Shown here piece after piece: positions 8,194 to 15,731 of a stretch of DNA of 64,000 bases. Each line of letters begins with the position of its first letter. Position 1 is the first letter of the stretch. This DNA comes from Jeotgalibacillus malaysiensis. GTDB taxonomy: Bacteria > Bacillota > Bacilli > Bacillales > Jeotgalibacillaceae. The notes below the pieces were generated by a model. That model saw nothing but the letters and a program-made list of their open reading frames with translations. It searched no databases and was not told where the DNA came from. The stretch covers positions 1,782,501-1,846,500 of the forward strand of contig CP009416.1 in the NCBI GenBank assembly GCA_000818095.1, given 5' to 3'. The translations under genes were made by a program, and so were the position numbers.

Positions 8194-8801
8194 TTTTTAC
8201 CATTCCATTCATTCAGAAATTGATCTTTAAACACTTTTAAAAAACGGTCTCTTTCAACCGCTATTTTATATCCAGTCTTCGTATGCATCATGTCTCTAAG
8301 ATGCAGTAACTTATCGTCAAAATGACTAATGACTGTTTCCTCATCAGTCTTTTGACTATGCAACTTCATCCGGTTAGCACCACCATATGTAAAAGCTCTT
8401 GCAACTCCAATAGCACCGATAGCATCCAGCCTATCAGCATCAGACACGATTTTACTTTCTTGATTTCCTGAATAAAGATGCCTTTTTCGGTAGCTGACAG
8501 ATCTGATTAAACTAAAAAGTGTTTGACGATTCTGCTCATTCAAATTCAGCTTTTCAATAATTCCTCTTAAGAAAGATTCTGCACCATGCTCAGACGGATG
8601 AAGCTTAGTATCACCTGCATCATGCAGCAGACTGATTAATTCAATCAGATGATCATTATCGGCGCCTTCAATATGTGCTATTTTTAGCGCAAGATTTTTT
8701 ACTCTGATAATATGATCCCATCCGTGCCCCGTCGTATCCTTTTCATAAAATTCTCTGACAGCCGATTCAGCTATATTAATCTGCTCCCGGGTGACCTTCA
8801 T
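8190..8801 (-). CDS. ypgQ: HD-domain phosphohydrolase
   Basis: The 203-residue protein shows the metal-binding HD set: GHGWDHIIRV near residue 27, LLHDAGDTK near 60 and VSDADRLDAIGAIG near 120. It corresponds to B. subtilis YpgQ, reported as an HD-domain pyrophosphohydrolase acting on nucleoside triphosphates. It overlaps the upstream unknown gene by one base (TAATG) and the ABC-F gene by four, so the three are translated from one message. Confidence 0.88.
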   Translation of the reverse strand: MKVTREQINIAESAVREFYEKDTTGHGWDHIIRVKNLALKIAHIEGADNDHLIELISLLHDAGDTKLHPSEHGAESFLRGIIEKLNLNEQNRQTLFSLIRSVSYRKRHLYSGNQESKIVSDADRLDAIGAIGVARAFTYGGANRMKLHSQKTDEETVISHFDDKLLHLRDMMHTKTGYKIAVERDRFLKVFKDQFLNEWNGKK

Positions 8802-9301
8802 TAAGGCTGCCTGCCTTCAAGAAAATCTAATGTTTCGATTACAAAGTAAACCATATCTTCTATATCTCTGAGCATATCTTCTGTAATTGTTCTTTCAAAT
8901 CTTACAACCGCTTCACAAAAATCCTCATTTCGAGTGGAAGAGACTTTTCTAATATCATAGCATCTGTTTTCTCCCCACTGCTCTGAGAGTATAGTCAGTT
9001 CATCATCGGTCCATTCTGAAGCGTATTTTCTGAAAATAATTGAGATAGATGCGCCAGCCTCTTGACCCTTCCTGTCAGGTAACAGTTCCGCACTTAATTT
9101 TTTTAGATCTGCATAGAGATTCATATCTGCTTCGAACGACTTTTCCTGTACGTGAAAAGTAACTGTAAAGCTTCTGCAGAGTGTGGCTATATCTACCTTA
9201 TCAGACCTGTTCGTAATTTTGACTGTTCCATCTAAATCTCTGTCATAGACAGTTCCTTCAAGCACTGTTTTTAAATTATCAAAAGCTGTTGGATCAAACA
9301 T
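8801..9301 (-). CDS. Protein of unknown function, first gene of the ypgQ operon
   Basis: A soluble, acidic 166-residue protein that I do not recognise. It has alternating beta-like segments (RSFTVTFHVQEKSFEADMNLY), then a mixed region, and an acidic C-terminus (DIEDMVYFVIETLDFLEGRQP). There is no signal peptide, membrane span or cysteine cluster. The ATG at 9301 has a GGGGAT ribosome binding site. Its stop overlaps the start of ypgQ by one base, so it is probably co-expressed with the HD hydrolase and the ABC-F ATPase. Confidence 0.75.
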   Translation of the reverse strand: MFDPTAFDNLKTVLEGTVYDRDLDGTVKITNRSDKVDIATLCRSFTVTFHVQEKSFEADMNLYADLKKLSAELLPDRKGQEAGASISIIFRKYASEWTDDELTILSEQWGENRCYDIRKVSSTRNEDFCEAVVRFERTITEDMLRDIEDMVYFVIETLDFLEGRQP

Positions 9302-9358
9302 ATTATCCCCACATTCTTTTTTCGTCTTCAGTGATTTGTATCTGACTCGTGTCAGCTA

Positions 9359-9390
9359 AAAAGCAAAAGCATCCGTATAAAGGATGCTTC
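9359..9390 (-). terminator. Terminator of fhs
   Basis: An 8-bp stem (AAGCATCC with GGATGCTT at 9367-9389). On the minus strand it is followed by a T-rich stretch, and it lies about 20 bases after the fhs stop codon. Confidence 0.7.
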
Positions 9391-9407
9391 GCTTCTTTAG
9401 GTTCAGC

Positions 9408-11093
9408 TTAAAATAAACCAATACCTTTACCATCATCTGTAACGTCCATATTTTGTGCAGCCGGCTTTTTAGGAAGGCCCGGCATTGTCATCACGTCACC
9501 CGTTAAAGCGACCAGAAAGCCTGCGCCAAGCTTTGGTACAATTTCTCTGATTGTCACTTTAAAACCTTCAGGACGACCATATTGCGAGGGATCATCTGAT
9601 AATGAATATTGTGTTTTAGCCATACAGATTGGCAGAGCACCCCAGCCATAGGATTCAAACTGCTGGATTTGAGCTTCTGCCTTTTTAGAGAATACAGCTT
9701 CAGAACCGCCGTATACTTTCCTCACAATTGTATTAATTTTTTCTTTTATTGGCAGATCAAGATTGTAAAGGTATGAAAAGTGTCCTGGATTTTCAATTGC
9801 TTCAATCACTTTTGCAGCAAGATCAATTCCGCCATTTCCACCTTTCTCCCATACTTCTGTTAATGAAAATGGTACTTGTTCACTCTTACAGAATGATTCA
9901 AGAATATTGATTTCAGCATCACTGTCTGTATGGAATTTATTAATTGCGACCACGACAGGCAGACCAAATTCCTGAATTGTTTCAATATGTTTTTTAAGGT
10001 TGGTTAAACCTGCTTTAAGTGCCTGTGTATCTTCATTGACTAATTCTTTTTTAGACTTCCCTCCGTGCATTTTAAGCGCACGTACAGTTGCTACAATCAC
10101 GACAGCATCAGGATGTTTTTCTGTTGTTCTTGTTTTGATATTTAAAAACTTTTCAGCACCGAGGTCTGCACCAAAACCTGATTCAGTGACTACATAGTCT
10201 GCCAGCTTTAAAGCTGTCTTAGTAGCCAGAACGGAATTACAGCCATGTGCGATATTTGCAAAAGGACCTCCGTGAATCAGCGCAGGTGTCTGTTCAAGCG
10301 TCTGGACAAGATTTGGCTTTAAAGCATCTTTGAGAAGTAATGATAATGCCCCCTGTACATCAAGGTCAGCAACAGTCACCGGCTCTCCCTGATAAGTATA
10401 AGCAATGACAATATTTGATAAACGGTTTTTCAGATCATGTAAATCTGATGAAAGACAAAGCACTGCCATGATCTCAGAGGCAACAGTAATATCAAAACCA
10501 TCCTCTCTCGGCACACCTCTAGCAGGTCCTCCAAGACCGATCACAATCTGTCTGAGCGCGCGGTCATTCATATCCATAACTCTTTTCCAGATAATTCTCC
10601 TTGGATCGATCTGCTGTTCATTCCCCTGATGAATATGATTATCTATAAATGCAGCTAATGCGTTATTTGCCGTTGTAATTGCATGAATATCACCGGTAAA
10701 GTGAAGATTAATATCTTCCATCGGCAGCACTTGTGCATACCCTCCGCCTGTTGCTCCTCCTTTTACGCCCATTACAGGTCCAAGTGAAGGCTCTCTTAAA
10801 GCAACCATTGAATTCTTTCCGGATGCTTTGAGTGCATCTGCTAGTCCAACCGTTACTGTTGATTTTCCTTCACCAGCTGGAGTCGGATTAATGGATGTGA
10901 CAAGAATTAACTTTCCATCCTTTGCCGTTTTTAACCGGTTGATCGTTTCAAACTTGATTTTGGCTTTGAACTGACCATACATTTCTATGTCTTCATTCGT
11001 CAGCCCTGCTCCGGCGGCAATTTCACTGATTGGTGCCATCGAAGCTGTCTGTGCAATATCAATATCTGAAGGTACAGTTTTATTAGTCGTCAT
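9408..11093 (-). CDS. fhs: Formate--tetrahydrofolate ligase
   Basis: Makes 10-formyl-THF from formate, THF and ATP, feeding purine and formyl-methionyl-tRNA synthesis. The 561-residue length is normal. The P-loop is visible in [23 protein letters not shown], followed by [20 protein letters not shown] and [14 protein letters not shown], all strongly conserved in the family. GGAGG lies about six bases before the ATG. It is a single-gene unit with its own promoter and terminator. B. subtilis 168 lacks this gene, whereas many other Bacillales have it. Confidence 0.97.
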   Translation of the reverse strand: MTTNKTVPSDIDIAQTASMAPISEIAAGAGLTNEDIEMYGQFKAKIKFETINRLKTAKDGKLILVTSINPTPAGEGKSTVTVGLADALKASGKNSMVALREPSLGPVMGVKGGATGGGYAQVLPMEDINLHFTGDIHAITTANNALAAFIDNHIHQGNEQQIDPRRIIWKRVMDMNDRALRQIVIGLGGPARGVPREDGFDITVASEIMAVLCLSSDLHDLKNRLSNIVIAYTYQGEPVTVADLDVQGALSLLLKDALKPNLVQTLEQTPALIHGGPFANIAHGCNSVLATKTALKLADYVVTESGFGADLGAEKFLNIKTRTTEKHPDAVVIVATVRALKMHGGKSKKELVNEDTQALKAGLTNLKKHIETIQEFGLPVVVAINKFHTDSDAEINILESFCKSEQVPFSLTEVWEKGGNGGIDLAAKVIEAIENPGHFSYLYNLDLPIKEKINTIVRKVYGGSEAVFSKKAEAQIQQFESYGWGALPICMAKTQYSLSDDPSQYGRPEGFKVTIREIVPKLGAGFLVALTGDVMTMPGLPKKPAAQNMDVTDDGKGIGLF

Positions 11094-11122
11094 AAGAAGC
11101 CTCCGCTACATGTAATGATTTA

Positions 11123-11150
11123 ATTATAACACGGGAATTTTATATATAAA
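11123..11150 (-). promoter_or_regulatory. Probable promoter of fhs
   Basis: Minus-strand TTTATA (11150-11145) and TATAAT (11128-11123) are 16 bases apart, placed 30 bases before the fhs start. The -10 matches perfectly; the -35 is weak. Confidence 0.45.
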
Positions 11151-11158
11151 CAAAGAAA

Positions 11159-11177
11159 AACCGCCAGTGAGGCGGTT
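11159..11177 (-). terminator. Terminator of mntR
   Basis: AACCGCC and GGCGGTT form a 7-bp stem around AGTGA. On the minus strand a T run follows. The stem touches the mntR stop codon. Confidence 0.75.
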
Positions 11178-11596
11178 TATTGGTCTTCTCTTTCCTGTAA
11201 TTTCCTGAGCTTTTCAATCAGTTCAGGCTCGTTTTCAAATAACTGAACCAAATCGCCAATTCTATCAATTGAATTCCAGCTTAGATGGTGTTCAATTCCT
11301 TCGACATCATTATAAATATTTTCTTCTTTAACGCCGATCACAGTTAAAAACTGCTCAAGCAGTTCGTGTCTGAAGACAAGCCTTTTTCCAATCTTATTAC
11401 CTTTTTTAGTTAGAACCAGCCCTCTGTACTTTTCATAGATCAGGTATTCATCTTTATCCAGTTTTTGGACCATTTTCGTTACTGAGGATGGATGAACTGA
11501 CAGGGCTTCAGCAATATCTGAAACTCTTGCATACCCTTTTTGATCGATCAGTAAGTAAATTTGTTCAATATAATCCTCCATGCTGGGCGTTGGCAT
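11177..11596 (-). CDS. mntR: Manganese-dependent transcriptional repressor MntR
   Basis: A DtxR-family metalloregulator that represses manganese uptake genes when Mn(II) is plentiful. Counting from the ATG at 11596, all six metal ligands known for B. subtilis MntR are present: Asp8, Glu11, His77, Glu99, Glu102 and His103. The N-terminal winged helix ([24 protein letters not shown]) precedes the dimerisation domain, and the protein is 139 residues. The upstream extension to 11623 is rejected because GGAGGGG lies about seven bases before 11596 and family members begin MPTPSMEDY. Confidence 0.95.
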   Translation of the reverse strand: MPTPSMEDYIEQIYLLIDQKGYARVSDIAEALSVHPSSVTKMVQKLDKDEYLIYEKYRGLVLTKKGNKIGKRLVFRHELLEQFLTVIGVKEENIYNDVEGIEHHLSWNSIDRIGDLVQLFENEPELIEKLRKLQEREDQ

Positions 11597-11640
11597 GTGG
11601 GGACCCCTCCTCCTAAAAACCATGATTTGACTACTTGTAA

Positions 11641-11669
11641 AGTGTACTATAACGGTCTTAGCGACACAA
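11641..11669 (-). promoter_or_regulatory. Probable promoter of mntR
   Basis: Minus-strand TTGTGT (11669-11664) and TACACT (11646-11641) are separated by 17 bases, about 45 bases before the start codon. Confidence 0.4.
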
Positions 11670-11727
11670 CTCTCTTCGGGGGAGGCTGCTGAAACTTAAA
11701 ATGATTTTTGAAAATTCACTCTAGTTA

Positions 11728-11756
11728 TTGACGCATTTTTTAATGATGTGTATAGT
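11728..11756 (+). promoter_or_regulatory. Promoter and leader of the cold-shock gene
   Basis: TTGACG (11728-11733) and TATAGT (11751-11756) are 17 bases apart. The predicted start near 11763 leaves a leader of about 65 bases. Within it ATTGGT (11770-11775) and ACCAAT (11781-11786) form a small hairpin. Structured leaders of this kind control cold-shock mRNA translation and stability in the family; that role is inferred here. Confidence 0.6.
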
Positions 11757-11826
11757 AAACATATCATTTATTGGTGAAATACCAATGATGGAAATCTCTT
11801 TAGGGAAATAGCAGGGAGGAAATCAG

Positions 11827-12030
11827 ATGCATAATGGCAAAGTAAAATGGTTCAATAACGAAAAAGGCTACGGATTTTTGGAAGTTGAAGGTGGCGATGA
11901 TGTATTTGTGCATTTTACGGCCGTGCAGGGTGATGGCTACAAATCCCTAGAGGAAGGTCAGGAAGTTTCATTTGAAATTGTAGAAGGTAATCGCGGGCCA
12001 CAGGCTGCGAATGTCATTAAGAAAGATTAA
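11827..12030 (+). CDS. cspD: Cold-shock protein (CspB/CspD family)
   Basis: A 67-residue single-stranded nucleic-acid chaperone. RNP1 (KGYGFLEV) and RNP2 (VFVHFTAV) are both visible in the expected order. GGGAGGA precedes the ATG. The position beside ypeQ/ypeP corresponds to cspD of B. subtilis, which is the reason for the symbol; paralogues are too similar to separate by eye. It has its own promoter and terminator. Confidence 0.92.
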   Translation: MHNGKVKWFNNEKGYGFLEVEGGDDVFVHFTAVQGDGYKSLEEGQEVSFEIVEGNRGPQAANVIKKD

Positions 12031-12055
12031 AACCGGCGTAATCGCCGGTTTTTTT
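12031..12055 (+). terminator. Terminator of the cold-shock gene
   Basis: AACCGGCG and CGCCGGTT form an 8-bp GC-rich stem around TAAT, followed by seven T residues in total, immediately after the stop codon. Confidence 0.9.
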
Positions 12056-12064
12056 GTGTAAATG

Positions 12065-12250
12065 CTATGAAAGTTGACGGCCGATTTCTTTGATTTTGAT
12101 ACCAATCGAACAGTCTGAGATACAAAACTTATGAGCATGCAGTTTTCCTTTTTCTGCACGTAACTGTTTTTTAACAGGACAGTCCCTGCAATAGGTATTC
12201 ATTAGCTCATCTACAGCTGATATTGCAGTATGCTTTTCCATTTTATTCAT
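12065..12250 (-). CDS. ypeQ: Small zinc-finger-like protein YpeQ
   Basis: A product of about 61 residues with paired cysteines CRDCP and, after a gap with two histidines (HAHKF), CISDC, a pattern suited to binding zinc. The role is unknown. The ATG at 12250 is preferred, with AGGA about ten bases upstream; an ATG at 12259 lies too close to the binding site. The start overlaps the end of ypeP, so the two are coupled. Homologues of about 60 residues occur next to ypeP in B. subtilis. Confidence 0.72.
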   Translation of the reverse strand: MNKMEKHTAISAVDELMNTYCRDCPVKKQLRAEKGKLHAHKFCISDCSIGIKIKEIGRQLS

Positions 12251-12911
12251 GCCGATCATTCCTATTCAGACTTTTTATTTCAGTTTCCTCAATGGCCTGC
12301 CGGGACAGTCTGTGAGCTTCTCTATTCTGGTTTCTGCCGATATGATAGTATTCTGCTTGCATCCCGTGCTTTTTGAGTAAGTGGTCAATTTTATCAGCCC
12401 AGTTAACCAGCTCCTGATCATAACATGGCCATTCACCAGACATTTGATTCGTTATGGTCAGTGCATCTCCGTAGCTTGTTAAAATCTGTGTATGACCATT
12501 TGCTATGTCAAGTGCATGTTGTATCGCATAATAAAGTGCAGCATATTCAGCTTCATTGTTCGAATGTATCTGTGTGATCAATTTGTTTCTTTTTTCGACC
12601 ACTTCAGTTCCGTCTTTTATATAGTTGATTACCCAGCCCAGACCTGCCTTGAGATCAGATTTTGAAAATGCCGCATCAAAGTGAATCGTTATATCCTTTG
12701 CAGCCCCTGCAGTTTTATTCATGAGCTTTTTAAATTCTTTTATATTCCACTGCTGACCGAGGTCATCATGAACGGTGATGCTATTGAACCTTCCTGTTTT
12801 TTCAAAATCATTTAAAAACAGAAATGCATTTTTTTCATCCGTCCAGTCAGTTTGTAACTTAATTGCTGTGCCTGAAGGGTGTTCATATTGTGCAGTAAAA
12901 TAAATTTTCAA
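12243..12911 (-). CDS. ypeP: RNase H-fold protein YpeP
   Basis: A 222-residue protein whose second half has the RNase HI fold. Candidate metal ligands are Asp in IHFDAAFS, Glu in NNEAEYAALYYA and Asp in SYGDALTI. The fourth position, normally Asp in an AD-x-L-A context, reads REAHRLSR with His. The N-terminal ~70 residues form a separate domain not seen in classical RNase H. The start is TTG at 12911 with GGGAGGG upstream. Whether it cleaves RNA-DNA hybrids cannot be judged from sequence. Confidence 0.8.
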   Translation of the reverse strand: MKIYFTAQYEHPSGTAIKLQTDWTDEKNAFLFLNDFEKTGRFNSITVHDDLGQQWNIKEFKKLMNKTAGAAKDITIHFDAAFSKSDLKAGLGWVINYIKDGTEVVEKRNKLITQIHSNNEAEYAALYYAIQHALDIANGHTQILTSYGDALTITNQMSGEWPCYDQELVNWADKIDHLLKKHGMQAEYYHIGRNQNREAHRLSRQAIEETEIKSLNRNDRHE

Positions 12912-12936
12912 CTATGTTCCCTCCCTCATTCCTATT

Positions 12937-12979
12937 ATTGTACATTTGAATTGTTCCTGTATGCAACTGCTGATACACT
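12937..12979. promoter_or_regulatory. Overlapping divergent promoters of ypeP and the RNase HI gene
   Basis: Plus strand: TTGTTC (12951-12956), 17 bases, TACACT (12974-12979). Minus strand: TTGCAT (12966-12961), 18 bases, TACAAT (12942-12937). The two sets interleave, so polymerase binding at one would exclude the other. Confidence 0.45.
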
Positions 12980-12997
12980 TTTAAAGAGGTGATATAA

Positions 12998-13396
12998 ATG
13001 ATCGAGCTTTTTATTGACGGTGCAAGTGCTGGAAATCCGGGGCTGAGCGGTGCAGGGATTTTTATCAAAAATGGAAAAGACAGTATTCAGCTTTCAGTTG
13101 AACTGGATGAAATGTCTAATCATGAAGCAGAATATGAAGCGCTTATTATTGGACTTAAAAAATGTTTATCCTATAAGCATCAGATAATCTCATGTAAAAC
13201 CGACTCACAGGCAGTGTTTGCTGCAGTAGAAAAAAGATACATAAAAAATCCAAAATACGCTCATTATTTGCCTGAAATTAATCAGCTGCTTGATCAATAC
13301 GAATTGTTTTTTATTAAGTGGATTCCCTCTAAAGAAAATGCAGTGGCTGACAAACTCGCCAGACAAGCGATTTTTTCGCAAAAAAAGAAGAGCTGA
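12998..13396 (+). CDS. ypdQ: RNase HI-like protein
   Basis: A 132-residue protein with the full RNase HI metal set: Asp in LFIDGASAGNPG, Glu in SNHEAEYEAL, Asp in CKTDSQAV and Asp in NAVADKLARQA. It corresponds to YpdQ (RnhA-like) of B. subtilis, whose in vivo RNase H activity has been questioned. The AGAGGTGAT ribosome binding site precedes the ATG. The last codons form part of the shared terminator with the gene at 13408. Confidence 0.88.
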   Translation: MIELFIDGASAGNPGLSGAGIFIKNGKDSIQLSVELDEMSNHEAEYEALIIGLKKCLSYKHQIISCKTDSQAVFAAVEKRYIKNPKYAHYLPEINQLLDQYELFFIKWIPSKENAVADKLARQAIFSQKKKS

Positions 13397-13408
13397 CAAG
13401 CTCTTCTT
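13385..13408. terminator. Shared terminator between convergent genes
   Basis: AAGAAGAGCT and AGCTCTTCTT form a 10-bp stem with loop GACA. The ypdQ stop codon lies in the loop region and the opposing gene's stop codon touches the right arm. Confidence 0.8.
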
Positions 13409-13677
13409 TAAATGGACATCCCCTTTTTCTTGAGATGCGCAGTCATTTCATTTTTATTTTTCCATTTTTTAGCTGATAATTCTTCAAGGACTGACATATA
13501 GAAACTTGAATCAAAACGCTTTTGGCATTTAAGCGTTGTTTCAATAGCCATTTTAATCAATTGATCATCTGCTCCGGTAAATTTTTTACCAAAATAAATG
13601 AATCCGATTGCTTCCTCATCAAGTTTAAACCCTCTTGTGTGAAGATCTGCGACAAAATCATCCAGTGACTTATTCAT
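13408..13677 (-). CDS. Small conserved-looking protein of unknown function
   Basis: An 89-residue, charged, soluble protein (MNKSLDDFVADLHTRGFKLD start) with no motif I can name. Its start overlaps the stop of the 5'-3' exonuclease gene by four bases (ATGA), showing co-translation. The small size and coupling suggest an accessory of the exonuclease, but that is only inference. Confidence 0.75.
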   Translation of the reverse strand: MNKSLDDFVADLHTRGFKLDEEAIGFIYFGKKFTGADDQLIKMAIETTLKCQKRFDSSFYMSVLEELSAKKWKNKNEMTAHLKKKGMSI

Positions 13678-14540
13678 CGTAATCCCTGTTCCATAAATCT
13701 TCTGACAGACCTTAGACCGAATTCATCTGCTACTTCAACAGCGTGTTCCGGTAACCCTTTCCAGTCTCTGACAACAGGGTTTATCAGAGGAACATCACAA
13801 TAAATTTCAGCAAGCTTTCGTGACAAGTGCAGCATCTCCTGATCTTGAGTAATTTTCTTTCTCTGACCAGGCGTTAATTTTTCAATATTGTTTAAAATAC
13901 CGTCAATTGAACCGTATTCTTTAATGAGTTTGAATGCAGTCTTTTCACTGATCCCTTTAACTCCTGGATACCCATCACTTGTATCCCCCATTAATCCTTT
14001 CACGTCGATAAACTGCTCGGGAGTGATTTCATATTCCTGAATGAACCGCTCAAGGTTATACGTTTCATAAGTGCCAAAGCCTTTTTTAATGAGCCATACA
14101 TCCACATTAGGGGTTAACAATTGCAAAAGATCTTTATCTCCACTGACTATGCTGATTTTGCTGTCTGTTTCAAGCCTTGCAATTGTACCAATACAATCGT
14201 CAGCCTCATACCCCTCCACACCAACATTATGGAAACTCATTTTCTCAGCAATTTCCTTAACTAGATCGAATTGCGGAATTAACTCTTCCGGTGGCGCATT
14301 TCTATTTGCTTTATAAAGTGAAAACTCCTCATTGCGGAATGTTTCTTTTCCCATATCCCAACAAATCGCCACATGGGTTGGTTTGATCATTTCGGCTGCA
14401 GTTACAGTGTGTTTAATAAAACCCTGAATGCCATTTGTTGGCAATCCGTTGTGGTTATACATAAATTGATTTGAAATTGCCGTTGCAAAGAATGACCTGA
14501 ATAAAAGCGCCATTCCATCTACTAATAATACATGTTTCAT
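13674..14540 (-). CDS. ypcP: 5'-3' exonuclease (FEN-like, Pol I N-terminal domain type)
   Basis: A stand-alone FEN/5'-3' exonuclease of 288 residues. Acidic metal-binding residues are visible in LLVDGMALLFRSF, EGYEADDCIGTIA, IVSGDKDLLQLL and VKGLMGDTSDGYPGVKGIS (helix-hairpin-helix region). Such proteins remove RNA primers and flaps and supplement DNA polymerase I. The open frame extends to 14666. The ATG at 14540 is chosen because AAGGAG lies six bases before it and homologues start at KHVLLVDG. It heads a two-gene unit with the small gene downstream. Confidence 0.93.
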   Translation of the reverse strand: MKHVLLVDGMALLFRSFFATAISNQFMYNHNGLPTNGIQGFIKHTVTAAEMIKPTHVAICWDMGKETFRNEEFSLYKANRNAPPEELIPQFDLVKEIAEKMSFHNVGVEGYEADDCIGTIARLETDSKISIVSGDKDLLQLLTPNVDVWLIKKGFGTYETYNLERFIQEYEITPEQFIDVKGLMGDTSDGYPGVKGISEKTAFKLIKEYGSIDGILNNIEKLTPGQRKKITQDQEMLHLSRKLAEIYCDVPLINPVVRDWKGLPEHAVEVADEFGLRSVRRFMEQGLR

Positions 14541-14673
14541 TTTGTTCTCCTTCTTCTTTTGCTGAGTTAAAGACGATCGATATACGCTATGCTCACGATT
14601 GCAGCATAAATCGAATTTTGCTGAAGCAGCATACGGCTTTAACGCGGCCTTTACTTTTAATCGCAAAGTCTAT

Positions 14674-15549
14674 TTATTTTTCAATCTTTTTGATACTCAT
14701 ATGGGTTGCATCTCCAAGCTCAATTTCGTGATGATCATATGATACCCAGTCGCTGTAGCTACCCGGGTATAACTTGACATTTTCAAATCCTGCCTGTTTA
14801 AGTGCAATATAGTTTGGACATGCTGTAACCCCGCTGCCGCAATACACGATAAGCGGCTGTTTTTTGTCCCATTCAGAAAACCTCTTGGCCTGACTCTCAG
14901 CATCGAGTAGTCTTCCATTTTGAAAACTGTTAACCCACTCACTATTTACAGCACCCGGTATGTGACCAGGGACCCGGTCGATAGGCTCATGATCACCAAT
15001 ATACCTGGAATAACTTCTCGAATCAATCAGACAGGCACTTTGTTTTCCATGCACTACTTTTTCAACTTCCAGATTATCAGCTGTTATATTATCTCTTACT
15101 TGAATGTGAAAAGATCCACTTGTAACTTCTGGCTCTTTATCAGTCAGCGGATACTGTTTATCTGACCATTCTCTGAATCCGCCATTTAGTATATATACTT
15201 CTTCATGACCTGTATAGTGAAGCAGCCACCAGGCTCTTGCAGCCATTGCGCCTTCGCCTGCATCATATACGACGACTGGAATATAATTAGATACACCTGA
15301 TTGTTCCATTTTCTTTTTAAAAACAGTCAGATCAGGAAGCGGGTGCCTTCCTCCATGCTTTTCCGGCTTACCCGACAGATCTTTATTCAGATGCACATAA
15401 CTGGCACCCGGGAGATGAGAAACTTTATATTCCTTATAACCTGAATCCGGCATGTTTAAATCAAACCTGCAATCTAAAATAGCCACAGCGCGATTTAATT
15501 CAATTTGTTCAAGTAACCACTCAGCTGATACTGATACTGATGCCTGCAT
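14674..15549 (-). CDS. Sulfurtransferase with two rhodanese domains
   Basis: A 291-residue tandem-rhodanese protein of the thiosulfate/3-mercaptopyruvate sulfurtransferase family. The first domain lacks the catalytic cysteine (VVYDAGEGAMAARAWW). The second has the active loop VYCGSGVTACPN, as expected. The loop sequence slightly favours mercaptopyruvate-type substrates, but this cannot be settled by eye. The ATG at 15549 has AGGCGGGG upstream and starts one base after the stop of the four-cysteine gene. Confidence 0.92.
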   Translation of the reverse strand: MQASVSVSAEWLLEQIELNRAVAILDCRFDLNMPDSGYKEYKVSHLPGASYVHLNKDLSGKPEKHGGRHPLPDLTVFKKKMEQSGVSNYIPVVVYDAGEGAMAARAWWLLHYTGHEEVYILNGGFREWSDKQYPLTDKEPEVTSGSFHIQVRDNITADNLEVEKVVHGKQSACLIDSRSYSRYIGDHEPIDRVPGHIPGAVNSEWVNSFQNGRLLDAESQAKRFSEWDKKQPLIVYCGSGVTACPNYIALKQAGFENVKLYPGSYSDWVSYDHHEIELGDATHMSIKKIEK

Positions 15550-15550
15550 A

Positions 15551-15730
15551 TTATCCCCGCCTTTTTTTCATTAATTTGATGACATGCTCCTTAGGTGTCC
15601 AGCAGTTGAACCGGTAATGAGGTTTCGTTTCATATCCAAGTCTCTCACAAGTATAATACATGTTCCCTTTTTCATTTCTAAGAGCTTTAAAATAAATACA
15701 GGTAGCACAAACATGATATTCATTTTCCAT
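15551..15730 (-). CDS. 59-residue four-cysteine protein, probable zinc binder
   Basis: Starts at ATG 15730, one base after the dynamin stop codon, and ends one base before the sulfurtransferase start. The sequence begins MENEYHVCATCIYFKALR. Cysteines lie at residues 8, 11, 28 and 43 (C-x2-C-x16-C-x14-C), a pattern suited to one metal site, and the C-terminus is basic (KLMKKRRG). I do not recognise the family. The tight packing between two real genes on the same strand, the intact frame and the regular cysteine pattern make it very likely to be a gene. Confidence 0.82.
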   Translation of the reverse strand: MENEYHVCATCIYFKALRNEKGNMYYTCERLGYETKPHYRFNCWTPKEHVIKLMKKRRG

Positions 15731-15731
15731 T

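Noticed and set aside
12998-13396. Retroelement reading of the RNase H pair
   Set aside because: No reverse transcriptase is present and both proteins match known Bacillus core genes.
14601-14633. Direct repeat GCAGCATA upstream of the exonuclease gene
   Set aside because: Only two copies of eight bases, with no further structure; likely chance.
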